From an uncultured Clostridia bacterium (lineage in GTDB: Bacteria; Bacillota; Clostridia; TANB77; CAG-508), in the NCBI GenBank assembly GCA_934122385.1, contig CAKOWP010000047.1, forward strand, positions 1 to 8,388: DNA of 8,388 bases, written 5' to 3'. A program made the position numbers and the translations under genes. Shown one piece after another: positions 1-5,486 of this stretch. The first letter of the stretch is position 1. Each line of letters opens with the position of its first letter. A model generated the notes under the pieces. The model worked only from the letters and a program-made list of their open reading frames with translations. It was not told the origin of the DNA and made no database searches.

Positions 1-62
1 GTTGGTAGAGCAGGGGACTGAAAATCCCCGTGTCAGTGGTTCGATTCCACTTCGAGCCACCA
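1..62 (+). tRNA. tRNA-Phe (GAA), 5' end cut off by the window
   Basis: This is the 3' part of a tRNA gene; the window begins inside the D arm (GTTGGTAGAGC). The anticodon stem is GGGGA (13-17) with TCCCC (25-29), and the loop CTGAAAA puts anticodon GAA at 20-22, so it reads phenylalanine codons. The T arm is AGTGG (35-39), loop TTCGATT, CCACT (47-51). The 3' acceptor strand is at 52-58, followed by discriminator A and an encoded CCA (60-62). The 5' acceptor strand and start of the D arm lie outside the window. An intrinsic terminator follows two bases later, so this is the last gene of its transcript. Confidence 0.97.
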
Positions 63-63
63 C

Positions 64-96
64 AAAAAGAAGTAGTTGCAAAACTACTTCTTTTTT
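64..96 (+). terminator. Intrinsic terminator after tRNA-Phe
   Basis: A perfect 14-bp stem (64-77 with 82-95) closes a GCAA loop. The AAGAAGTAG part of the stem is mixed sequence, and the descending arm runs into a T tract at 91-96. It sits directly behind the tRNA CCA end, as expected for a terminator of the tRNA transcript. Confidence 0.85.
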
Positions 97-108
97 ATCA
101 TAAAATAT

Positions 109-137
109 TTGACAAACTTAAAATAAGAATGTATAAT
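109..137 (+). promoter_or_regulatory. Consensus sigma-A promoter for the orphan small RNA
   Basis: TTGACA (109-114) and TATAAT (132-137) are both perfect consensus hexamers separated by exactly 17 bp. Transcription should start near 144. No open reading frame with a ribosome binding site follows before the terminator at 190-231, so the promoter appears to serve a non-coding transcript. Confidence 0.85.
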
Positions 138-143
138 AAAAAT

Positions 144-231
144 AGAAATGAGAGCCACAGACAATGTGTGCTACCTAAATAAGTTAGATATACACCACAA
201 AGCTCGGCTAAGCTCAATGTGGTGTATTTTT
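144..231 (+). ncRNA. Orphan small RNA, about 88 nt, family not recognised
   Basis: The region lies between a perfect promoter (109-137) and a strong intrinsic terminator (190-231). It has no ORF with a Shine-Dalgarno sequence, so it most simply encodes a short structured RNA. Visible helices are a small hairpin with CACA (156-159) and TGTG (165-168) arms, a CTAA/TTAG hairpin just after it, and the terminal hairpin, whose loop carries an inner AGCT/AGCT pairing. I compared it by eye with 6S RNA, T-box, preQ1, fluoride, glutamine and guanidine riboswitch signatures and saw no match. It cannot be a leader for the next gene, since that gene (364-543) lies on the opposite strand. The family is unknown. 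A trans-acting regulatory RNA is possible, but that is inference. Confidence 0.6.
190..231 (+). terminator. Intrinsic terminator of the orphan small RNA
   Basis: A perfect 10-bp stem, ATACACCACA (190-199) with TGTGGTGTAT (218-227), is followed by a T-rich tail from 227. The 18-nt loop contains AGCT twice (201-204 and 211-214), which can pair and extend the hairpin. Confidence 0.8.
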
Positions 232-363
232 ATATTTCTACAACTAACACTATACAATACATTTTATAAAAAATCAAGCGAACAATGGAATCTTTTTGTA
301 AAATTTGACAAAATATAATATATAAAAAACAAAAGTCAAGAAATTTTCATCTTCTCTTTGTCA

Positions 364-543
364 TTATTTTTCATCCATTTTCTTAATAAACTCTTTCCCC
401 GCTTCTTCAATCTCATCCTCATAACCAGTTAAAGCTGCAAAAGGTGCAAACTGCGCGGACCTTTGCTCTATGCTCATTCGTGGTCTCTTTGTAGAAACAT
501 AATGAGGTAAATTTATAATATCACTATAATTATCTTTTTTCAT
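364..543 (-). CDS. Short YolD-like protein (N-terminal part only), partner of the Y-family polymerase
   Basis: This 59-aa protein is encoded 56 bp downstream of the Y-family polymerase gene on the same strand, so the two are very likely one operon. Its core motif (INLPHYVSTKRPRMS, then AQFAPFAALTGYEDEI) resembles, from memory, the N-terminal part of clostridial YolD-like proteins that accompany UvrX/YqjW-type polymerases. Those proteins usually continue with a second, YolD-proper domain of roughly 50-70 residues. Here the frame stops soon after the GYEDEIEEAG motif, and I see no remnant of the missing half in the next 120 bases. I chose the ATG at 541-543 because an AAAGGA Shine-Dalgarno sequence lies about 11 bases upstream. 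The ATG at 553-555 is in frame, but the same sequence abuts it, leaving no spacing. Its function is inferred from the pairing; YolD proteins have been proposed to regulate the polymerase. Confidence 0.7.
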   Translation of the reverse strand: MKKDNYSDIINLPHYVSTKRPRMSIEQRSAQFAPFAALTGYEDEIEEAGKEFIKKMDEK

Positions 544-599
544 TTTACATTCCATCCTTTTTCAAAGTTTTAGACTAATTTTATACCACTCTAAACTTC

Positions 600-2096
600 C
601 TATGCTTTATGCCCACCAACTTGATTATTTCTATCAATAGTAGTTCCTGCATCCTGCAAATTCATACCTTTAATAATAGCATTTTTGCCATATTTATTTT
701 TTATATCAATTACCGCTTTTTGCAAATTTCTTTCCTTTTTTTCTTCTTGTTGTTCTTTCTCTTTTTTATGATAATCTGTAAATAAATCAATTTGTTCAAA
801 TACTTTTCTATTTTCAGCCACCCTCGCACTTATTACATTATTTGCCGTAATATTTATTCTTCTAACAATAAGATTTTTATTTATAATTCTTTCATATAGT
901 TCCATTGTTGCATCCATTATAATCTTAGTTGAAGATGTTTGATGGTCCAAATTAATAGTTCCGTGTGCATGTTTTGGAATTTTGCGTCCATATCTATCTG
1001 TTGTTACTTCCCCATTGTAACTAATATTTCTATTTGTTATATTTTCAACATCATATCCTATTGTCAATACAATTTGATTTGTTACCAAATTTTTTTCAAC
1101 CAAATCTAATGTTAATAATTCAGCCATCTCTTTTATAATTACTTTTGTATCTTCATAATTATATGGACAATGTAATACTTGCCCTGAACAAATACTATTT
1201 GATGCTGGTCTGTATGCTTTTATACTTTCTATTGTTACTGGCTCATATCCCCAAGCATGGTCAATTAATAGCTCTGCATTAATTCCAAATAATTTATATA
1301 ATAAATCCTCATTTTTTATAGATGTTCTTGCCACATCACCCATAGTATAAATTCCATGTTTTTCAAGTTTTTTGGCATATCCCCTTCCAACTCTCCAAAA
1401 ATCAGTAATAGGTGTATGTGTCCAAAGTAACTTTCTATATAACATTTCGTCCAATCCCGCTATTCTAACTCCATTCTTATTTGGCTGTGTATGTTTTGCA
1501 ACTATATCCATAGCAATTTTTGCTAAGTATAAATTAGTTCCCATTCCACCTGTTGCTGTAATTCCTGTATTATCATAAACATCTTGAATTACTTTGGTTA
1601 TAAGCTCTCTAGCTCTCATATTGTATGTTTTTAAATAATGTGTTACATCAATAAATACCTCGTCAATTGAATACACGTAAATATCTTCTGCCGAAAACCA
1701 TTTAAGGTAAATATTATATATTTTTGTACTGTATTGCATATAATATTTCATACGTGGTGGGGCTATTATATATGATAGTTCTAGGTCTCTATTCTTTTTT
1801 AGTGCTATATCGTCATAACTTGTTCCTGTAAATTTATGATTTGGTGCTTTTATTTTTCTTTCTATATTTATTTCTTTGACTTTTTGTACTACTTCAAACA
1901 GTCTGGCTCTGCCTCCTATTCCATATTGCTTTAATGATGGCGTAACTGCTAGACATACTGTTTTTTCTGTTCTGCTATTGTCTGCTACTACTAGATTTGT
2001 TGTTAATGGATTTAGCCCTCTTTCTTGGCATTCTACTGATGCATAGAATGATTTTAGGTCTATTGCAATATAAATATGTTGTTCTGTATTTTGCAT
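600..2096 (-). CDS. Y-family (UmuC/UvrX-type) translesion DNA polymerase
   Basis: A 498-aa error-prone polymerase that copies past DNA lesions. Near the N terminus IDLKSFYASVE carries the first metal-binding Asp (D13) and E22. YSIDEVFIDV (142-151) carries the other catalytic pair, D145 and E146. GGMGTNLYLAKIAMD (183-197) matches the family motif that precedes the thumb, and the little-finger region follows from about 290. QIDLF at 435-439 fits the sliding-clamp binding pentapeptide, followed by a lysine/glutamate-rich linker. The C-terminal tail ending NQVGGHKA is typical of clostridial members, as far as I recall. Length and motifs are complete. The start at 2096 is supported by GGAGGTG (2101-2107) with good spacing. 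It is transcribed before the YolD-like gene, as in the LexA-controlled yqjW-yqjX and uvrX-yolD pairs of Bacillus subtilis. Its promoter overlaps a LexA-like palindrome. Confidence 0.93.
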   Translation of the reverse strand: MQNTEQHIYIAIDLKSFYASVECQERGLNPLTTNLVVADNSRTEKTVCLAVTPSLKQYGIGGRARLFEVVQKVKEINIERKIKAPNHKFTGTSYDDIALKKNRDLELSYIIAPPRMKYYMQYSTKIYNIYLKWFSAEDIYVYSIDEVFIDVTHYLKTYNMRARELITKVIQDVYDNTGITATGGMGTNLYLAKIAMDIVAKHTQPNKNGVRIAGLDEMLYRKLLWTHTPITDFWRVGRGYAKKLEKHGIYTMGDVARTSIKNEDLLYKLFGINAELLIDHAWGYEPVTIESIKAYRPASNSICSGQVLHCPYNYEDTKVIIKEMAELLTLDLVEKNLVTNQIVLTIGYDVENITNRNISYNGEVTTDRYGRKIPKHAHGTINLDHQTSSTKIIMDATMELYERIINKNLIVRRINITANNVISARVAENRKVFEQIDLFTDYHKKEKEQQEEKKERNLQKAVIDIKNKYGKNAIIKGMNLQDAGTTIDRNNQVGGHKA

Positions 2097-2171
2097 AATC
2101 CACCTCCATTTTTTGTTACAATAACAGCTTATACCATTTTCTTAATTTGTAACCTTTTTTGAACTATAATT

Positions 2172-2200
2172 ATTATATCATTTTATTTTTATTTTGTAAA
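2172..2200 (-). promoter_or_regulatory. Promoter of the polymerase operon
   Basis: On the minus strand TTTACA (2195-2200) and TATAAT (2172-2177) are separated by exactly 17 bp, with a start expected near 2165. The -35 hexamer lies partly inside the LexA-like palindrome at 2198-2209, so a bound repressor would block RNA polymerase. The roughly 70-nt leader contains a 7-bp inverted repeat (GTTACAA near 2115 and TTGTAAC near 2150) of unknown role. Confidence 0.75.
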
Positions 2201-2209
2201 CATATGTTT
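2198..2209. promoter_or_regulatory. LexA/DinR-like operator between divergent promoters
   Basis: AAACATATGTTT is a perfect 12-bp palindrome. The Bacillus-type LexA (DinR) box is GAAC-N4-GTTC, often with ATAT in the centre; here the core AAC-ATAT-GTT is kept and only the outer G/C pair is A/T. It overlaps the -35 element of the polymerase promoter and lies one base from the -35 element of the divergent promoter (2211-2216). Gene content (a Y-family polymerase with a YolD-like partner) fits SOS control. Binding is inferred, not shown. Confidence 0.6.
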
Positions 2210-2210
2210 G

Positions 2211-2238
2211 TTGATATTTTTATTTTTTATGATATAAT
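2211..2238 (+). promoter_or_regulatory. Divergent promoter for the small membrane protein
   Basis: TTGATA (2211-2216) and TATAAT (2233-2238) are 16 bp apart, and a TG at 2230-2231 gives an extended -10 element. Transcription should start near 2245, leaving a leader of about 65 nt that contains a second Shine-Dalgarno-like stretch (AGGAGG at 2276-2281) with no start codon behind it. The LexA-like palindrome ends at 2209, immediately upstream of the -35 element. Confidence 0.7.
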
Positions 2239-2309
2239 ATTTCTTAACTTATTGTATGGATTTCCTCGCTTCCACAGGAGGGCAAATAATTTTAAGGAGG
2301 AAAATATTT

Positions 2310-2558
2310 ATGAAAAAAAGTCTTATACGGTCATGGTTTGAAATGGAAGTTTTAAAAAACAAATTAAGATATGTTTTAGCTTTTATAATACTTCCAGCCT
2401 TTTTTGCATTTTGTGTTGCAATTTCAAAGGCATCAAACACTACTGATAGTGTTGTCCTTGCTTTTGTATTAGCTTTTGCTATAACATTTATAATCTTGGC
2501 CTTGATTGTTTTTGTTATGTCGATTTTTTGGTTTATTATAAAACTAATATTCTATTAA
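2310..2558 (+). CDS. Small membrane protein with two predicted transmembrane helices, unknown function
   Basis: An 82-aa protein that I do not recognise. A basic N-terminal stretch (MKKSLIRSW, then KNKLR) is followed by two hydrophobic segments at about residues 23-39 and 47-78, split by the polar turn SKASNTTDS. The second segment is long and ends at the C terminus. It would sit in the cytoplasmic membrane with the positive N terminus inside. I chose the start at 2310 because AAGGAGG (2294-2300) precedes it with 9-base spacing; an in-frame ATG at 2256 would add 18 non-hydrophobic residues and has no ribosome binding site. It has its own promoter and terminator, so it is a one-gene transcript. 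Its promoter adjoins the LexA-like box. Small SOS-induced membrane proteins such as TisB in other bacteria offer one possible, unproven, analogy. Confidence 0.75.
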   Translation: MKKSLIRSWFEMEVLKNKLRYVLAFIILPAFFAFCVAISKASNTTDSVVLAFVLAFAITFIILALIVFVMSIFWFIIKLIFY

Positions 2559-2575
2559 TTAAAACATCAACTTTA

Positions 2576-2606
2576 AGTCGCCTTTAAATAAAGGCGACTT
2601 TTATTA
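2576..2606 (+). terminator. Intrinsic terminator of the small membrane protein gene
   Basis: A perfect 11-bp stem, AAGTCGCCTTT (2576-2586) with AAAGGCGACTT (2591-2601), has an AAAT loop and the tail TTTTATT. It lies 17 bases after the stop codon. Confidence 0.88.
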
Positions 2607-2639
2607 TATATTAGGAAAGTTATACAACTTCCCTAATAT
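2606..2639. repeat. 15-bp inverted repeat next to the terminator
   Basis: TATATTAGGAAAGTT (2606-2620) and AACTTCCCTAATATA (2625-2639) pair with one mismatch around an ATAC loop. No T tract follows on either strand, so it is not an obvious terminator. The rest of the interval up to 2760 is AT-rich and shows only loosely repeated CTGAAAATT motifs. Confidence 0.5.
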
Positions 2640-2743
2640 ATAAAATTACATTGCACAGAAAATTTATTTCATAAATTTTTGCACACGAACAAATTTACTG
2701 AAAATTTCAATTTTTTTGAGTATGATAAAAAGTAAAGTTAAGG

Positions 2744-2764
2744 CTGAAAATTGAAAATTTTCAG
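2744..2764. repeat. Perfect 9-bp inverted repeat over the dprA stop codon
   Basis: CTGAAAATT (2744-2752) and AATTTTCAG (2756-2764) pair around a 3-base loop, and the dprA stop codon (2761-2763) lies inside one arm. On the dprA strand no T tract follows, so a terminator role is weak; it may only protect the mRNA end. A similar CTGAAAATTTCAA lies at about 2699. Confidence 0.35.
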
Positions 2765-3768
2765 ATTTGTTCTATATCTTCATAAGAAGTGACCATTTTT
2801 GCACCTTGTTTAATTAAATTATTTGTACCAACAGAATTTATAGAATTAATATTTCCAGGAACCACAAAAACATCTCTTCCATGTTCTAAAGCAAAATCAA
2901 CTGTAATTAATGTTCCACTTTTCTCTTTCGCTTCTATAACTATTATTCCTTGACTCATTCCACTTATAATTCTATTTCGTGCAGGGAAGTTCATTTTATC
3001 CGGCTTAGTACCACATGGATATTCTGAAATAATTGCTCCACCGCTTCTTATTATTTCATTTGCTAATTCTATATTTTCTTTTGGATAAATCATATCTAAA
3101 CCATTTCCCAGTACCGCAATTGTTTTTCCACAATCATTTTTAAGTTTTCCACAGTCATTATTTATTTTTCCACAACTATTTTTTAGTTTTTCACAGGTTA
3201 TATCTAATTTTTCACAACCTGTCTGTTCTTTTCCACAGTTTTTTGTGCTTTCAAATTCAATATTTGCTCCAACTGAACCCCAATGTGCATAACTATCCAC
3301 ACCTCTTGCCAAACCGCTAACGATATTAATAGATTTTTCTTTTGAAAGATTATACGCAAAATATTTTGCTGCCTTTTTTCCATAATCTGTACATTCTCTA
3401 CAGCCTACAATACCAACATTTTTTCCATTTAATATTTCTTTATTTCCCCTAATATACAAACTTACTGGTGCATCATAAATTTGCTTTAATATCTGTGGAT
3501 AACTTTTTTCACAGATGTGGATAATATCAATATTATTTTCTTTCATATATTTAATATGATAATTTAATATTTTTTCGTTTTTTGCTTCTATAATATTTGT
3601 AACTGTCTCTTCCCCTATTCCATCTACTTTTAGTAATTCTCTCTCGCTCAATTTATATATTTCTTCTGGTGTTCCATATATTTTTAGCAACTTGTTTTTT
3701 CTTACACATCCTAATCCTTTTATTAAACTAAACCAAATCCAGTATTTTTTATTTTCTAAGTTTTCCAT
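2761..3768 (-). CDS. dprA: DprA/Smf DNA-processing protein with a cysteine-heptad insertion
   Basis: DprA binds incoming single-stranded DNA in the cytoplasm and loads RecA on it during natural transformation. The 335-aa product has an N-terminal helix-hairpin-helix-like region (KVDGIGEETV, about 47-56), then the DprA Rossmann-like domain: SYPQILKQIYDAPVSLYIRG (89-108), VGIVGCR (118-124), SGLARGVDSYAH (151-162), KTIAVLGNGLD (215-225), FPARNRIISG (261-270), KSGTLITVDFALEHGRDVF and VPGNINS (303-309). It ends soon after this domain, so the winged-helix domain found in many homologues is absent. The odd part is residues 170-213, an extra 40 or so residues where homologues run directly from AHxGA to GKTIAVLG. 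There, cysteines 178, 185, 192, 199, 206 and 213 are spaced exactly seven apart (CGK or CEK units). The start is set by AGGAG (3776-3780). It is the gene after folD on this strand. Confidence 0.95.
   Translation of the reverse strand: MENLENKKYWIWFSLIKGLGCVRKNKLLKIYGTPEEIYKLSERELLKVDGIGEETVTNIIEAKNEKILNYHIKYMKENNIDIIHICEKSYPQILKQIYDAPVSLYIRGNKEILNGKNVGIVGCRECTDYGKKAAKYFAYNLSKEKSINIVSGLARGVDSYAHWGSVGANIEFESTKNCGKEQTGCEKLDITCEKLKNSCGKINNDCGKLKNDCGKTIAVLGNGLDMIYPKENIELANEIIRSGGAIISEYPCGTKPDKMNFPARNRIISGMSQGIIVIEAKEKSGTLITVDFALEHGRDVFVVPGNINSINSVGTNNLIKQGAKMVTSYEDIEQI
3124..3237. repeat. Six-unit 21-bp tandem repeat inside dprA, each unit with a DnaA-box-like 9-mer
   Basis: Plus-strand 9-mers start at 3124, 3145, 3166, 3187, 3208 and 3229, exactly 21 bp apart. 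Four are TTTTCCACA and two are TTTTTCACA. On the coding strand they read TGT GGA AAA (Cys-Gly-Lys) or TGT GAA AAA (Cys-Glu-Lys). Between the 9-mers the sequence is much more diverged, so it is an old or selectively kept array rather than a fresh duplication. The unit at 3124 is the Cys-Gly-Lys that opens the conserved GKTIAVLG strand, which suggests the array grew from there. The 9-mers match the DnaA-box consensus TTATCCACA at 8/9 (TTTTCCACA) or 7/9 positions. Confidence 0.9.
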
Positions 3769-3775
3769 TTTTTTA

Positions 3776-3830
3776 CTCCTTTTTATCTTTTTATTTTTTT
3801 GACTCCTTTTGTCTTTTGGCTCCTTTTGTC
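3776..3830 (-). promoter_or_regulatory. dprA ribosome binding site preceded by two further Shine-Dalgarno-like repeats
   Basis: On the minus strand AAAAAGGAG (from 3784 to 3776) lies seven bases before the dprA ATG and is the working ribosome binding site. Two more copies, GACAAAAGGAGTC (3801-3813) and GACAAAAGGAGCC (3818-3830), occur upstream at a 17-bp period. Neither has a start codon at a useful distance, so they are extra ribosome-binding-like sites in the leader. Confidence 0.6.
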
Positions 3831-3925
3831 ACTATTTATAAATTTTTTATTCTACGGTTCTATTTTATAACATTATTCGACAAAATTCTGAAACAAATTT
3901 GGACTGTCGCACTTGTCCCAGAACG

Positions 3926-3953
3926 CAAAAAGAGACACAATAATTTGTGTCCC
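3926..3953 (-). terminator. Intrinsic terminator downstream of folD
   Basis: Read on the minus strand, GGGACACAA (3953-3945), loop ATTA, TTGTGTCTC (3940-3932) form a 9-bp stem with one G-U pair, followed by TTTTT (3931-3927 region). The G-U pair works only in the minus-strand RNA, which sets the direction. It lies about 57 bases after the folD stop codon and separates folD from dprA. Confidence 0.8.
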
Positions 3954-3989
3954 ACATAATTTTATTTATTTTAAAATTTTATCTTCTTA

Positions 3990-4007
3990 TTTTGATTTCA
4001 ATCAAAA
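3990..4007. repeat. Perfect 8-bp inverted repeat behind folD
   Basis: TTTTGATT (3990-3997) and AATCAAAA (4000-4007) lie two bases past the folD stop codon. It is AT-rich with a 2-base centre and is weaker than the terminator at 3926-3953, so its role is unclear. Confidence 0.3.
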
Positions 4008-4009
4008 AT

Positions 4010-4867
4010 TTAATCTACAATTCCATTTTGTCTCTTAGTAGCCTTAATAACATTATTCATAAGCATTGCAATTGTCATCGGTCCAACTCCCCCAGGAACC
4101 GGTGTAATATAACTTGTTTTTTCCTTTACACTTTCAAAATCAACATCACCTGTAATTTTGCCATTGTCTAATCTATTTATTCCTACATCAATTACAACTG
4201 CACCGTCTTTTACCATATCAGCAGTTACAAAATTTGCTTTTCCAATTGCTGATATCAACACATCTGCTTCTTTTGCTTTTTGTGCAAGATTTTGTGTTTT
4301 AGAATGACAAGATGTTACTGTTGCATTTTTATTTAGGCAACAATGTATTAATGGTTTACCCACAATGTTGCTTCTTCCTAATATTACCACATTTTTACCA
4401 GTTAAGTCAATATTATATTCTTCAAACATTTTCATTATTCCATATGGTGTACAAGATACAAATGTGTCTTGATTCAAAACTAATTTTCCGACATTTATTG
4501 GATTAAAACCGTCAACATCCTTTTCTGGTAATATTGTTCTAAATGCTTCATTTATATCTAAACTTGATGGTATTGGACTTTGCAATAATATTCCATTTAC
4601 CATTTTATCGTTATTTAATTTTTCTATTAGTTCTATTAACTCTTTTTGAGTTGTATTTAAATCTAATAGATATTCTTCGTATTTTATTCCAACATCTTCA
4701 CATGCTCTGCTTTTATTTCTTACATATACTTTTGATGCTGGGTCTTCTCCTACCATTATTACTGCTAATTTTGATTTTATATTTTTTTTCTTTAATTCAT
4801 CACATTCTATTTTTAAATTTGCTCTTATCTTTTTTGCTAATTCTTTTCCATCTATAATTACAGCCAT
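4010..4867 (-). CDS. folD: FolD, methylenetetrahydrofolate dehydrogenase/cyclohydrolase
   Basis: A bifunctional cytoplasmic enzyme that oxidises 5,10-methylene-THF with NADP+ and hydrolyses the product to 10-formyl-THF, feeding purine and formyl-Met synthesis. The 285-aa length is normal. Visible motifs are YVRNKSRACEDVGI (48-61) with the catalytic Lys52, LLQSPIP (94-100) with Gln96, PEKDVDGF (114-121) with Asp119, the nucleotide-binding loop GRSNIVGKP (164-172), VIDVGINR (225-232) and the C-terminal TPVPGGVGPMTIAML (255-269). LLQSPIP differs from the usual VQLPLP but keeps Gln. AAAGGAG eight or so bases upstream supports the start at 4867. The gene begins 36 bp after the restored toxin frame ends, and I see no good promoter in that gap, so at least part of its transcription probably reads through from the toxin locus. 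Its own terminator is at 3926-3953. Confidence 0.97.
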   Translation of the reverse strand: MAVIIDGKELAKKIRANLKIECDELKKKNIKSKLAVIMVGEDPASKVYVRNKSRACEDVGIKYEEYLLDLNTTQKELIELIEKLNNDKMVNGILLQSPIPSSLDINEAFRTILPEKDVDGFNPINVGKLVLNQDTFVSCTPYGIMKMFEEYNIDLTGKNVVILGRSNIVGKPLIHCCLNKNATVTSCHSKTQNLAQKAKEADVLISAIGKANFVTADMVKDGAVVIDVGINRLDNGKITGDVDFESVKEKTSYITPVPGGVGPMTIAMLMNNVIKATKRQNGIVD

Positions 4868-4903
4868 TAATTTTTCTCCTTTAAACCGTTCTTAACAAAC
4901 TTT

Positions 4904-5396
4904 TTATTTTCTATTATTTTCTATTTCCAATTCTTTTAGTAATATTTTTTCTATTCTATCAACATCTGGAAATATTAGATTTATTCCGCCTACTCTTTAA
5001 TTTAAATATCTTATTTACTTTATCTAATATTAATTTTCTTGTTTCTGACGGTACTTGCAATGCCTTACCTTGAACTGTATCAATATGATCTATATACTTA
5101 TTAATAATTGGAAATATATTTTGAATAAGAAAAGCATTATCTCTTCCTCTGTAATTTCCAATTACAATAGTATCACATTTTTTATATTTTTGTATTTTAT
5201 CTTTTATTATTTCTTCATATTTTTCAATTTTGCTACTCATTGGAATAAACCATAATATATTATCATTTTCCATCTTAACACAAAAATAATTTGGTCTTGT
5301 TGAATCTCCCTCATGATTTTTCATTAGTTTATCATCTTTTACTAATTCAAAATATGTATTCTTAATATGATACACATAGCCTTCCTTTAATTCCAA
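4904..5396 (-). pseudogene. CptN-like type III toxin (endoribonuclease family) with a one-base frameshift near the 3' end
   Basis: The uninterrupted frame from 5396 ends at 4959 (145 aa), but its last 11 residues (SRRNKSNISRC) look unrelated to a protein. Skipping one base at about 4994 joins codon 134 to a frame reading VGGINLIFPDVDRIEKIL and on to a TAA at 4904, giving 163 aa with the C-terminal FPDVxRIEKILLKEL motif that I recall from this family. Other family-like blocks are GYVYHIK (6-12), NHEGDSTRPNYFCVK (27-41), LWFIPMSSKIEKY (48-60) and NAFLIQNIFPI (87-97). Relatives are ToxN/AbiQ/CptN endoribonucleases that cut their own antitoxin RNA and, when free, cellular mRNA. The start is a TTG (5394-5396) with AGGAG eight bases upstream; no in-frame ATG exists. 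The antitoxin repeats and terminator lie just upstream. Whether the 145-aa product is active, or whether the shift is real, a read error or recoded, cannot be told here. Confidence 0.8.
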
Positions 5397-5486
5397 TCCC
5401 TCATCTCCTATATTGTCTTTCTGTTATAAATTTTATATGCAATGTAATTTTATCTATTAGAAAAGTTGCATAACCTTTATAATAAT

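Noticed and set aside
304..345. TTGACA with TATAAT on the plus strand, and TTGACT with TATATT on the minus strand
   Set aside because: On the plus strand the hexamers are only a few bases apart. The minus-strand pair points away from any gene into the small RNA; such AT-rich matches are expected by chance.
2256..2309. Longer 100-aa start for the small membrane protein
   Set aside because: No ribosome binding site before this ATG, while the ATG at 2310 has AAGGAGG at good spacing.
3901..3918. GGAC/GTCC hairpin beside the folD terminator, resembling the GGGGAC motif of the 6006-6157 element
   Set aside because: Only 4-bp arms with a 10-base loop and no extended match to the larger element; too little to call a repeat copy.
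4543..4857. 104-codon plus-strand frame opposite folD, rich in leucine and phenylalanine
   Set aside because: A mirror of folD coding in an AT-rich genome, without a ribosome binding site; the same holds for other long frames opposite ligA, the polymerase gene and dprA.
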